Assembly: GCF_900115295.1 (NCBI RefSeq)
Contig: NZ_FOVZ01000007.1
Coordinates: 62,001 to 126,000 of the forward strand
Reading direction: 5' to 3'
Source: Sphingomonas sp. OK281
GTDB lineage: Bacteria; Pseudomonadota; Alphaproteobacteria; Sphingomonadales; Sphingomonadaceae
Length of the DNA stretch: 64,000 nucleotides
The translations under genes were made by a program, and so were the position numbers. Positions 17,085-26,259 of the stretch are shown here, piece after piece. Numbering within the stretch: the stretch's first letter is position 1; every line of letters begins with the position of its first letter. Below the pieces are notes generated by a model. It had not been told where the DNA came from and did not search any database. It saw nothing but the letters and a program-made list of their open reading frames with translations.

Positions 17085-19846
17085 GCCCCGCCATGACTCG
17101 CTTCCGCAGCCTTACCGCCGCCGCCCTTCTCCTCGCCGGTACGTCGCTCGCGATCCCCACGCTCGGAGCCGCGCGGGCGCAGGAGCAGCAGCCGGCGAAG
17201 CGCGTCTATCCGCCGATTGCCGAGACACCGATCCGTACGTCGAGCTTCGATCTGGCGCTGCGGTCGGACACGCAGACGCTGTCGCGGCTGTCCCCCACCG
17301 GCGACGCGGCGTTCGATTTCACCCCTGGCGCACGCGAAGCCGAGCGGGCCGGTGACGGCTATGTCCATATCGGCGACATCAACCTGCGGCTGCGCACGCC
17401 CGGCGGCGCGTGGACCGACTTCGCCTCCGCGCACCGGCGCCAGCCGATCCGGCTCCTACCCGCGGCCGGGCGGGTCCTCGCCGCCGCCGACATTACCGCG
17501 TCGCTGGGTGCCAGTCCGATCAAGGTCGAGCGGCGCTGGATCGACGATCACGGCGTGCTGGCGCTGCGCTTCACGCTGACCAATACCAGCACGCAGCCGA
17601 TCGAGATCGGCGGCCTCGGCCTGCCGATGATCTTCGACAACATCATTTCGGACCGCGATCTCGAACAGGCGCATGCGCAGGCGAGCTTCGTCGACCCCTA
17701 TATCGGCCGCGACGCTGGCTATCTCCAGGTCGCGCGGCTGAACGGCAAAGGCCCTGCCCTGCTGGTTCTCCCGGAAAAGGGCACGCCGCTGGAGGCCTAT
17801 CGCCCGATCATGGAGGTGCGCGGGGCCCGCGACACCGATATGTTCACCGACCGCAGCCCCCGCGGTCAGACCTCCGAAGGGTTTTACGACTGGACCATCG
17901 CCAGCAAGGGGTTCGCCGATAAGGAATGGGCGAAGGCCGGCGAACAGTGGAACACGCCGACCAGCTTCACGATGGCACCGGGTAAGAGCCGCACGATCGG
18001 CGTGCGCTTCGTCACGTCGCCGTCGATCTCGGCGATCGAGGACACGCTGGTCGCCAACAAGCGCCCGGTCGCGGTCGGCATTCCAGGCTATGTGGTGCCG
18101 ACCGACCAGGACGCCTCGCTGTTCCTGCGCAGCCCGCAACGCATCGCCAAGGTCGAGAGCCTTCCGGCAGGCGCGCTGACGGCGACCAAGGTGGCGGGAG
18201 CCAAGGGCTGGGTGCGCTATGCGGTACGCAGCAGCGGATGGGGGCGCGCGAGCCTCGCGATCACCTATGCCGATGGCAGCGTGCAGACCGTCAGCTATTT
18301 CATCACCAAGCCGCTCGACCAGGCGATGGCAGACCTCGGCCGGTTCTCCACGACGCAGCAATGGTACGAGAACAAGGCCGATCCGTTCGGCCGCAACCCC
18401 GCGATCCTCACCTATGACCGCGAAGCCGGGAAGATCGTCACGCAGGATCCTCGCGTATGGATCTCGGGCATGAGCGACGAGGGCGGCGGCGGCGGCTGGG
18501 TCGCAGCGATGGCCAAGCAGCTCGACAATCCTGACCCGGCAGAAGTTGCCAAGCTCCAGCGGCTGGTCGACGAGACCGTCGAAGGCCGCCTCCAGGTGGC
18601 GGACGGCGAGCATGCCGGCGCGGTGCGGAAGAGCATCTTCTATTACGATCCGGTCGAACATCCCGGCTATTACGATGCCGCCACCAACTGGAAGAGCTGG
18701 ACGTCCTGGTCGAAGAAGGATGCCGGCGATCTCGGCCGCGCCTATAATTATCCGCATGTCGCGATCGGCCACTGGGTGCTCTACCGCGTCGCACGCAACC
18801 ATCCTGGCATGGTCACTGCGCATCCCTGGCGCTGGTATCTCGACCACGCCTATCAGACCACCGTCGCGATGATGCGCGACGCGCCCTATTATACGCAGTT
18901 CGGATTGATGGAAGGCGACGTGTTCGTCGACATCCTGAAGGACCTGAAGCGTGAAGGGCTGACCACCGAGGCGACCGAGATGGAGCGCCTGATGAAGGGG
19001 CGCGCCGATCACTGGCGCACACTGACCTATCCGTTCGGCAGTGAAATGGCGTGGGATTCGACCGGCCAGCCCGAAGTCTATGCCTGGATGCGCTATTTCG
19101 GCTACCAGCCCCAGGCGGACGAGACCAGGCAGGTGATCCTGGCCTATGATCCGGCGATCCCGAGCTGGGGCTATAACGGTAATGCGCGTCGCTACTGGGA
19201 TTTCCTGTACGGCGGTAAATATCCGCGGATCGAGCGACAGATCCACCATTACGGATCCGCGCTGAACGCCGTGCCATTGCTCGATGCTTACCGCGCCGAT
19301 CCGTCCGACCTGCGGCTGTTGCGGATCGCATATGGCGGCGTGATGGGCGGGATTACCAACATCGATCAGCAGGGGTTCTCGTCGGCGGCGTTCCACTCCG
19401 CGCCCGACATGATGAAATGGGATCCGTACAGCGGTGATTACGGCATGGGGTTCTACGGCCACGCCGTCACCGCAGCGAGCTATCTGGTGAAAGATGCGAC
19501 ATTCGGCTGGCTCGGCTTCGGCGGCAACGTGAACCAGGCTTCCGGCACCGTCATTACGATCGCGCCGAAGGACGGCGCCCGCAGCCGCCTGTTCGTCGCC
19601 CCTGCCGGACTGTGGATCACGCTGACGGCGGGCAAGATCGCCAACGCCGCGTACGACACAGCCACGGGAGCCGTCACGTTGAAGTTGGATCCGGCATCGT
19701 CGACGACGCCCGCGGCGCGGATCACACTGGAAACGACGACGGCAGGCGGTCATCCGTACACGGTTCCGGGCGGCCGTATGGAGCGGGGTGAATACACCGT
19801 TCCCCTTTCGATGGCGGCGACGGACGTCCAGCTTCAGCCGAACTGA
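17081..19846 (+). CDS. Exported DUF5695-family protein, putative novel glycosidase
   Basis: The protein is about 921 residues with a Sec signal peptide (cleavage after the ARAQ region). The N-terminal third is beta-sandwich-like. The C-terminal half is rich in aromatic and acidic helices (NYPHVAIGHWVLYRVARNHP, MEGDVFVDILKDLKREG, FGSEMAWDSTGQPEVY, SWGYNGNARRYWDF), typical of (alpha/alpha)6-toroid enzymes. I recognise only DUF5695, without a characterised activity. The start at 17081 overlaps the preceding stop; an ATG four codons later is possible. Sandwiched between a prolyl peptidase and a peptide transporter in a glycosidase island, an activity on plant glycoprotein or pectic glycans is inferred. 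Confidence 0.8.
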   Translation: MSPAMTRFRSLTAAALLLAGTSLAIPTLGAARAQEQQPAKRVYPPIAETPIRTSSFDLALRSDTQTLSRLSPTGDAAFDFTPGAREAERAGDGYVHIGDINLRLRTPGGAWTDFASAHRRQPIRLLPAAGRVLAAADITASLGASPIKVERRWIDDHGVLALRFTLTNTSTQPIEIGGLGLPMIFDNIISDRDLEQAHAQASFVDPYIGRDAGYLQVARLNGKGPALLVLPEKGTPLEAYRPIMEVRGARDTDMFTDRSPRGQTSEGFYDWTIASKGFADKEWAKAGEQWNTPTSFTMAPGKSRTIGVRFVTSPSISAIEDTLVANKRPVAVGIPGYVVPTDQDASLFLRSPQRIAKVESLPAGALTATKVAGAKGWVRYAVRSSGWGRASLAITYADGSVQTVSYFITKPLDQAMADLGRFSTTQQWYENKADPFGRNPAILTYDREAGKIVTQDPRVWISGMSDEGGGGGWVAAMAKQLDNPDPAEVAKLQRLVDETVEGRLQVADGEHAGAVRKSIFYYDPVEHPGYYDAATNWKSWTSWSKKDAGDLGRAYNYPHVAIGHWVLYRVARNHPGMVTAHPWRWYLDHAYQTTVAMMRDAPYYTQFGLMEGDVFVDILKDLKREGLTTEATEMERLMKGRADHWRTLTYPFGSEMAWDSTGQPEVYAWMRYFGYQPQADETRQVILAYDPAIPSWGYNGNARRYWDFLYGGKYPRIERQIHHYGSALNAVPLLDAYRADPSDLRLLRIAYGGVMGGITNIDQQGFSSAAFHSAPDMMKWDPYSGDYGMGFYGHAVTAASYLVKDATFGWLGFGGNVNQASGTVITIAPKDGARSRLFVAPAGLWITLTAGKIANAAYDTATGAVTLKLDPASSTTPAARITLETTTAGGHPYTVPGGRMERGEYTVPLSMAATDVQLQPN

Positions 19847-19884
19847 GCGTCACGGTCCATTTTCAGCAGGCACGGAACCACGAT

Positions 19885-21417
19885 ATGGCGAACTTCGCGC
19901 CCGTAGATCAACAGCCCATCGCCGCACGAACCCTGCTCGGTCATCCGCGTGGCCTGTTCCTGCTGTTCTTCACCGAATTGTGGGAGCGTTTTTCCTATTA
20001 CGGCATGCGGGCGATTCTGGTCTTCTATCTGACCAAGCATTTCTTGCTTTCGACCGGTTCAGCGTTCGCGATCTACGGCACCTACACGTCGCTTATCTAC
20101 CTCACCCCGGTGATTGGCGGTTATCTCGCCGACCATTTCCTCGGCGCACGAAAGGCCGTGCTCGTGGGCGGTATCTTCATCGCGATAGGTCATTTGCTGA
20201 TCGCATTACTCGAAGGTCCGGCCGGGCAGCAGGGGCTGTATCTCAACGGCTTCTACCTAGGGCTCGCGGCGATCGTAATCGGCACGGGCTTCCTCAAGGC
20301 CAACATTTCGGTGCTGGTCGGGCAGCTCTATGCGCGCGACGACATCCGCCGCGACCCGGCCTTCTCGATCTTCTACATGGGGATCAATACCGGTGCGTGG
20401 CTGGGGCCGATCGTCATCGGCATCCTGGGTGAGACCGTCGGCTGGTCGTACGGGTTCGGCGCCGCGGGGGTCGGCATGCTGATCGGGCTGGGCATCTTCA
20501 TCCTGTTTCGCCGCGAACTGAACGGAGTAGGGACATTGCCGGAACAGCCGCGCGTATCGGGTGACGCGTCGCGTGGCCGTTCGCACGAGACGTTCATCTA
20601 TCTGGGGGCGATCGTTGCCATCGGTGTCGTCTGGTACCTGATCCGGTCGCAGGGTGCCGTCGGTGTCCTGCTCGTCGCATTCTCCGCGCTGACCGTGGCG
20701 TACATCGTGTATCGATCGGTCTGGACGTTGCCCCCGGTCGAGCGCGACCGTGTCTTCGCGGCGATGTTTCTCATCGCGCTCAGCCCGCTGTTCTGGGCGC
20801 TGTTCGAACAGGCTGGCTCGTCGCTCAACGTCTTCACCGACCAGCGGGTCGATCGGACGCTGTTCGGGTGGACCGTGCCGGCCTCCGTCTTCCAGTCAGT
20901 AAATTCGGCCTTCATCATCCTGCTCGCGCCGGTGTTCGCCGGCTTGTGGACGTGGCTCGCGCGACGCAGGGCAGAACCATCCGTCCCGCTCAAGTTCGGG
21001 ATCGGTCTCTGTCTGGTCGGGCTCGGCTTCCTGGTGCTCGTGGGCGGCGTGGCACCTGGCACTGCGCTGACGCCCGCGGTCTTCATCATCCTGCTGTACC
21101 TGCTGCACTCGATGGCCGAGTTGTGCTTCTCGCCGATTGGCCTGTCGTCGATGACGCGACTGTCGGTCGGCAGCATGACCGGGCTGATGATGGGCACGTG
21201 GTTTCTGGCGACGTCGGCGGGCAACTTCGTCGCCGCGCTGATCGCTCAGGCGACGGGCGGGCAGAACGCAGGCCCCGACACGATCCTGATCGTGTATTCG
21301 AGGATCGGCTGGTCCGCGGTGATCGCCGGCGGCCTGGTCGCGCTGGTCAGCCCCTGGGTGGTGCGGTTGATGCACCTCGATGCGCTGACCAGAAGCCCGC
21401 CCCCCGCAGCGCGCTAG
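19885..21417 (+). CDS. POT/PTR2-family proton-coupled di/tripeptide transporter
   Basis: This 510-residue inner-membrane protein has about 14 hydrophobic helices. The hallmark ExxER-type motif is present in helix 1 (ELWERFSYYGMRA). Conserved POT features in later helices include GTGFLKANISVLVGQLY and FSIFYMGINTGA. It imports di- and tripeptides with protons. Placed directly after a DPP-IV-like enzyme that generates dipeptides, it probably carries Xaa-Pro or Xaa-Hyp dipeptides to the cytosol, where the M24 peptidase encoded at 6436-7620 could split them. It ends convergently with the S9 gene at 21427. Confidence 0.93.
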   Translation: MANFAPVDQQPIAARTLLGHPRGLFLLFFTELWERFSYYGMRAILVFYLTKHFLLSTGSAFAIYGTYTSLIYLTPVIGGYLADHFLGARKAVLVGGIFIAIGHLLIALLEGPAGQQGLYLNGFYLGLAAIVIGTGFLKANISVLVGQLYARDDIRRDPAFSIFYMGINTGAWLGPIVIGILGETVGWSYGFGAAGVGMLIGLGIFILFRRELNGVGTLPEQPRVSGDASRGRSHETFIYLGAIVAIGVVWYLIRSQGAVGVLLVAFSALTVAYIVYRSVWTLPPVERDRVFAAMFLIALSPLFWALFEQAGSSLNVFTDQRVDRTLFGWTVPASVFQSVNSAFIILLAPVFAGLWTWLARRRAEPSVPLKFGIGLCLVGLGFLVLVGGVAPGTALTPAVFIILLYLLHSMAELCFSPIGLSSMTRLSVGSMTGLMMGTWFLATSAGNFVAALIAQATGGQNAGPDTILIVYSRIGWSAVIAGGLVALVSPWVVRLMHLDALTRSPPPAAR

Positions 21418-21426
21418 ATCGCCCGA

Positions 21427-23730
21427 CTATCGGCTTGGTGATCCCGCAGCATTCCAATCCGGCAGCGTGTCGCCTGCCAGATTTCGTACGAAAAACGCGA
21501 ACTGCCGCCGTGCAACATAATCGATCGGCCCGGTCGAACGCCCGACGCTATGCTCGGCGCCCGGCACCACCAGCAGTTCGAAATCCTTGTCCGCGCGGAT
21601 CAGTGCATTGGCGACCTGCATCGTCGAGGCGGGGTCGACGTTGCTGTCCTGCTCGCCGACGATCATCAGCAACTTGCCCGTCAGTTGCGCGGCATGATCG
21701 ACGCCGGAAGCTGCCGCATAGCTCGCGTCGACCGGCCAGCCGAGCCACTGTTCGTTCCAGCTGATCTTGTCCATGCGGTTGTCGTAGCACCCGGCATAGG
21801 CCACCCCGACCTTGTAGAAATCGCCGTGGAACAACAGCGCGTTCAACGTGCTCTGGCCGCCTGCCGACGCGCCGTAGATGCCGACCCGGCTGACATCGTA
21901 GGACGGATCCTTCGCCGCCAGCGCGCGGTGCCACGCGATCCGATCAGGGAAGCCCGAGTCGGCGAGGTTCTTCCAAGCAACGTCCTGAAACGCCTTGGAG
22001 CGGTTGGCGGTGCCCATGCCGTCGATCTGCACGACGATGAAGCCGAGATCTGCCTGCTCCTGCATGCCGATCGCCTTGTCGCCACCAGAATGATAGCCGA
22101 ACGGCCAATATTGCTTGGGCACGAAGCTGTCGTGCGGCCCGGCATAGATGTTCTCGATCACTGGATAGCGCTTGTGCGGATCGTAATTGCGCGGACGAAC
22201 GACGACGCCCCAAATGTCGGTCTTGCCGTTGCGCCCCTTGGCGACGAACGCTTCGGGCGGTTGAAACCCGGCCGCCCGAAGCGCGCCATCATCGCCCGTG
22301 GTGATCGTCGCGATCAATGCACCGTCGCTCACCCGGTGCAGTTCGCTAATCGTCGGCATGTCGATGCGCGAATAGGTATCGACGTACAGATTTCCGTCTG
22401 GGGCGAAGCGAGCGTCGTGATCGGCCTTCGCCGGAGTCAGCGCGGTCAGGTGCCGGCCGTCGAAGTCGATCCGGTAGACGTGCCGAAAATACGGGTCCTC
22501 GCCCGCGTTCATGCCGCTTGCGGAGAAGGTGACTTGGCGCTTGGCATCGTCGACGGAGATGACGTCGCGCACTACCCATGATCCGGTCGTGATCCGGTTC
22601 CTAACTTTCCCGGTGCGGCCGTCGATCAGGTACAGGTGGTTCCAGCCATCGCGTTCAGACGCCCAGACGATCTCGTCGCCGCGACCGCCGACTTCGTGCG
22701 CGTATCGGCGATCGGCATAGACGAACGTCTTTGCATCTTCAGTCACGGCGGCGTGCGCAACGCCGGTCTCCGCATCGACCGCGACGATTCGCGCTTGCCC
22801 GAACCCACGCCGGACATAGTCGAACGCGACGCTGCGCCCGTCGCTGCGCCAGCGTGGTGCGGAGAGTTCGTAGGGATTGGGGAACAGCGCGTCGACGATC
22901 ACCGTCTGGCGGCGGGTCGAGACGTCGAACAAAACGGGCTGTTCCTGATCGATCGCATCGCCGGGCTTGGGGTAGAGCTGGCTCTGCAGCTCCGGCTGAA
23001 GCTGATCTCGCGGCGACGATTCTACGCGCAATACCCGTCGCTGATACCCCGGCCTGACCCGATAGATCATGATGTGCCGGCTGTCGGGCGACCAGCGCAG
23101 CGTCTCCGGATCGTAGAAGTCGCCTGGCGTCCCGTCGACGCTAAACGGAACGACGGCTGCGTTGCCGGTCTCGCGCACGACCAGATTGTCGCCCTGCACG
23201 AGCGCCGTCCACTTGCCATCCGGCGATACCTTGGGACTATTCTCAGCCGGTACCGAGATATCGCGCACCACGCCGAAACCGCGCGGGCGGGTTCGGTCGA
23301 CGGCGGCCTCGCAACGATAGGCGACGATCCCGCACTGCCAGCGCGTCTCGTCCATCGAGAAAGCGATCGCCTTGCCATTGTCGGCATAGTCGAATTCGGC
23401 GAACGGCAGGTGCATTGCATCGACCGCCTCGTGTCGGGCGTCGGCCAGTGCCGCCCCAAGCTTGGCCGTATCGAACGCCGGCGACTTGGCGAGCGTCTGC
23501 GCGTCCACCGTCTCGAACGCGAACCCGCCCGCCACCGTCTTGCGGTACGAGAAGTGACGCCCGTCCGGGGTCCAGTGCACCGGCCACGCCACCTCGCGCG
23601 TCAGATCCTGCCAAGCGGCACGCAGCCCGACCGAGCGCCGGAATGCGGCCTCATCGGGGGCAGCCCGAACCGCTGCGGACGCGCACAGCAAAACCAGCGC
23701 GAGTGCCCGCGACGAACGACGTACAATCAT
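21427..23730 (-). CDS. Second exported DPP-IV-like S9 peptidase
   Basis: The protein is about 767 residues with a signal peptide ending near VRAAPDEA, a DPPIV_N propeller and a C-terminal hydrolase domain. The nucleophile sits in GIYGASAGGQS, followed by a VGEQDSNVDP Asp segment and a PGAEHSVGR His segment. The nucleophile motif and the charge-relay His differ enough from the 14610 paralogue that the two probably have different sequence preferences. The ATG at 23730 has AAGGAG 5-6 bases upstream and overlaps the GH2 stop by one base (TGATG). A longer in-frame reading upstream runs through the GH2 gene and was discarded. It is last in the operon TonB receptor-GH2-S9. Confidence 0.9.
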   Translation of the reverse strand: MIVRRSSRALALVLLCASAAVRAAPDEAAFRRSVGLRAAWQDLTREVAWPVHWTPDGRHFSYRKTVAGGFAFETVDAQTLAKSPAFDTAKLGAALADARHEAVDAMHLPFAEFDYADNGKAIAFSMDETRWQCGIVAYRCEAAVDRTRPRGFGVVRDISVPAENSPKVSPDGKWTALVQGDNLVVRETGNAAVVPFSVDGTPGDFYDPETLRWSPDSRHIMIYRVRPGYQRRVLRVESSPRDQLQPELQSQLYPKPGDAIDQEQPVLFDVSTRRQTVIVDALFPNPYELSAPRWRSDGRSVAFDYVRRGFGQARIVAVDAETGVAHAAVTEDAKTFVYADRRYAHEVGGRGDEIVWASERDGWNHLYLIDGRTGKVRNRITTGSWVVRDVISVDDAKRQVTFSASGMNAGEDPYFRHVYRIDFDGRHLTALTPAKADHDARFAPDGNLYVDTYSRIDMPTISELHRVSDGALIATITTGDDGALRAAGFQPPEAFVAKGRNGKTDIWGVVVRPRNYDPHKRYPVIENIYAGPHDSFVPKQYWPFGYHSGGDKAIGMQEQADLGFIVVQIDGMGTANRSKAFQDVAWKNLADSGFPDRIAWHRALAAKDPSYDVSRVGIYGASAGGQSTLNALLFHGDFYKVGVAYAGCYDNRMDKISWNEQWLGWPVDASYAAASGVDHAAQLTGKLLMIVGEQDSNVDPASTMQVANALIRADKDFELLVVPGAEHSVGRSTGPIDYVARRQFAFFVRNLAGDTLPDWNAAGSPSR

Positions 23731-26204
23731 CAGATCTCCTTGGTCATGCCGATCATCGGCAGCATCGCCGATGCAAGCCCATCCCCGCGTGCTTCCAGCC
23801 GGATGGCCCCCCCCTTGTCGCCGGCCTGCACCAGCGCCATGCACAGCCCGTTGAACGCAGAACGTGACATCGCATGATCCGGCTCGCGACTGCGCGGATC
23901 GCCATTGCCGACCCCCAGCAACTTTGCATCGCCCGACAGCGCGAACGTCACCCGATCGGACGCGGTCGCCACCTCGCGCCGTTTCGCATCGAGGACCGCC
24001 ACGCGGACTATGGCGACCTCGCCCGGTGCCAATTGCCGTCGATCGCTCGACAGCCCGATCCGCGCCGGCGCGTCGGTCGTCTCGCGCACCGCGTGCATCA
24101 CATGCTTGCCGCCGCGATACCCGTACGCCTCGATTCGCCCAGGTCTGTAGGCCACCTGCCATTCGAGATGCGTGTTCTTCACCACCGTCTGCCGTCCGAG
24201 GCTCTGCCCGTTCAGGAACAGCTCGACCGCATCGCAGTTGCTGTGCACCCAGACCGAGACCGGCTGGTCCTCGCGGCCCGCCCAATTCCAGTGCGGAAAC
24301 AGGTGCAGCACCGGCTCGCCGCTCCACCATGCGCGATAATAATGATAATTGTCCTTCGGAAAGCCGCACAAGTCCATCTGCCCGAAGTTCGAAACGTTCT
24401 CGGGCCAGCGTTCGAATGGTGTCGGCTCGCCGCGATAGTCGAAGCCGGTCCAGACGAACCCGCCGGCCAGGAACGGCCGCGCGTCGTAGAAGCTCCACCA
24501 TGTTTCCGCTGTCGTCGCCCAGCGCGGAAATTCCCGGTCATAGGCCGGCACGAAGCCTGCCTTGTCGACACGTGCATATTCGCCGCGGGTCATCACCGTG
24601 CTGCCCGTCTCGGTGCCGATCATCGGCACGTCGAGATGCGCGGCGTGGTACGGATCGATCGCGTCGAGGTAGTAATTGCACCCCATCACGTCGAGCACGC
24701 GCGACGCCCCCTCCCCGAACTTGCCGTTGAACGCCTCCGTCACCGGACGCGTCCCATCGAGCTCGTACACCTTGCGCTTCATCGTCTCCGCAATCCGCGC
24801 GCCGGTTTCAGTGCCCCGGTGGATTTCTTCGTTGCCAATACTCCACAGAATGATGCTTGGATGATTGCGCCCCTGCCGCACCATGCGATCGAGTTGCCCC
24901 AGCCCTTCAGCGTTGCTCGACATCTGCCGGGTCTCGTTCATCAACAGGAGGCCCATCCGGTCGCATGCATCGAGGATCGCGGGTGACGGCGAATGATGCG
25001 TCGAGCGATAGGCGTTGCTGCCCATCGCCTTCAGCTGCTCGAGCCGCCAGACATGCAGGCTGTCGGGCACCGCGAAGCCGACGCCGGCGTGATCCTGATG
25101 GTTGCAGGTGCCCTTGATCTTGACCGGCTTGCCGTTGAGGAAGAAGCCACGCGACGCGTCGAACCGGATTGTGCGGATGCCGAACCGGCACGTATCGCGA
25201 TCAGTCACGATGCCGTTGATCAGCAACTCGCTGACCAGTGTGTAGAGATGGGGTGTCTCGAGCCCCCACAGCGCGGGCGCAGCGATATGCGTGTGTTGCG
25301 CAGCCGTCGTCTCGGTCCACGCCGCGACGTCCAGCGGATCGGCGAGCAGCACTGCGACCTCGCTCCCAGCAGGATCGATTACGGTCGACCGGACCTGCAG
25401 CACGCAGGCCTTGCCGCTGTTCGCGATTTCGGTCGCGACACGGATGTGCGCACCGGCGGCGTCGATCGAACACCGCACGGTTGCGCCCCATCGCCGGATA
25501 TGCGCAGGCGCGGTCTTGACTAGCCGAACGTCGCGGTAGAGCCCGGCGCCCTCGTACGACCATGCCTCGCCCAGGCTGACGTCGCAACGGACGACGAGGA
25601 TATTGTCCTCGCTCGGCTTGGCGAAATCGGTGACGTCGATCTCGAACGGCGCATAGCCGCTCTCGTTCGCTCCGACGACGAAGCCGTTAAGAATCACGAT
25701 GCAATTTCGCGCAACGCCGTCGAACTGCAGCATCAGCCGCCGCCCCGCATCCGCCGTGCCCAGCGCGATCACGCGTCGATACCAGCCGATGCTGGTCGCG
25801 GGCCACATCCGCCCGACCGGCTTGAACCCTTGGAACGAACCCGTGCGATCCGCCTCGCTGCCCGCGGGGCCGAATTGCGCGAACGGTAGGTCGACTGCCC
25901 AGTCGTGCGGGAGGGTGACCGCCTGCCACCCGGTGTCGTCGAACGTCGGCTCGGCGACCGGCGTCCCGATGTCGCCCGATTTGCCATATGTGTCGTGCGA
26001 CCGGCCGAAACCGAAATCTCTCATCGGATCGCTCGCATGGCCAAGGTGAAACCGCCATCCCGCGCCAAGCGGCACGACCTCGCGAGGGCCGACCGACGCC
26101 AACGGGGCAGTCCGCGCTGCAATGCCCGGTGCACTCGGTGCAATTGCGGCAAACGCCGTCACGCCGCCTGCCTTCAACAGGTCGCGACGATCGAGATCGG
26201 TCAT
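23730..26204 (-). CDS. Exported GH2 beta-galactosidase-type glycosidase
   Basis: The protein is about 824 residues. A Tat signal (DRRDLLKAGG) starts near residue 5. The GH2 sugar-binding, immunoglobulin-like and TIM-barrel domains follow in order, with the acid/base in HPSIILWSIGNEE and the nucleophile in IGTETGS; a DUF4982-like beta domain and further C-terminal sandwich complete the protein. The GH2 family includes beta-galactosidases, mannosidases and glucuronidases. The aromatic WWSFYDARPFLAGGFVWTGFDYRG segment (read in pieces) is typical of the beta-galactosidase branch. Second gene of the minus-strand operon, 55 bp after the TonB receptor; probably removes beta-galactose from arabinogalactan or pectic side chains. 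Confidence 0.9.
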   Translation of the reverse strand: MTDLDRRDLLKAGGVTAFAAIAPSAPGIAARTAPLASVGPREVVPLGAGWRFHLGHASDPMRDFGFGRSHDTYGKSGDIGTPVAEPTFDDTGWQAVTLPHDWAVDLPFAQFGPAGSEADRTGSFQGFKPVGRMWPATSIGWYRRVIALGTADAGRRLMLQFDGVARNCIVILNGFVVGANESGYAPFEIDVTDFAKPSEDNILVVRCDVSLGEAWSYEGAGLYRDVRLVKTAPAHIRRWGATVRCSIDAAGAHIRVATEIANSGKACVLQVRSTVIDPAGSEVAVLLADPLDVAAWTETTAAQHTHIAAPALWGLETPHLYTLVSELLINGIVTDRDTCRFGIRTIRFDASRGFFLNGKPVKIKGTCNHQDHAGVGFAVPDSLHVWRLEQLKAMGSNAYRSTHHSPSPAILDACDRMGLLLMNETRQMSSNAEGLGQLDRMVRQGRNHPSIILWSIGNEEIHRGTETGARIAETMKRKVYELDGTRPVTEAFNGKFGEGASRVLDVMGCNYYLDAIDPYHAAHLDVPMIGTETGSTVMTRGEYARVDKAGFVPAYDREFPRWATTAETWWSFYDARPFLAGGFVWTGFDYRGEPTPFERWPENVSNFGQMDLCGFPKDNYHYYRAWWSGEPVLHLFPHWNWAGREDQPVSVWVHSNCDAVELFLNGQSLGRQTVVKNTHLEWQVAYRPGRIEAYGYRGGKHVMHAVRETTDAPARIGLSSDRRQLAPGEVAIVRVAVLDAKRREVATASDRVTFALSGDAKLLGVGNGDPRSREPDHAMSRSAFNGLCMALVQAGDKGGAIRLEARGDGLASAMLPMIGMTKEI

Positions 26205-26259
26205 AGCGTCATCCCGGTAACCAAGGGCCGGTCGCCGCACCGCGACCGACCCGTTATCG

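Noticed and set aside
17456..19753. Long minus-strand open frame (765 codons)
   Set aside because: Antisense to the DUF5695 gene; composition is typical of a shadow frame.
23731..24501. N-terminal extension of the second S9 peptidase
   Set aside because: The extension is an alternate frame of the GH2 gene; a proper start with AAGGAG and a signal peptide exists at 23730.
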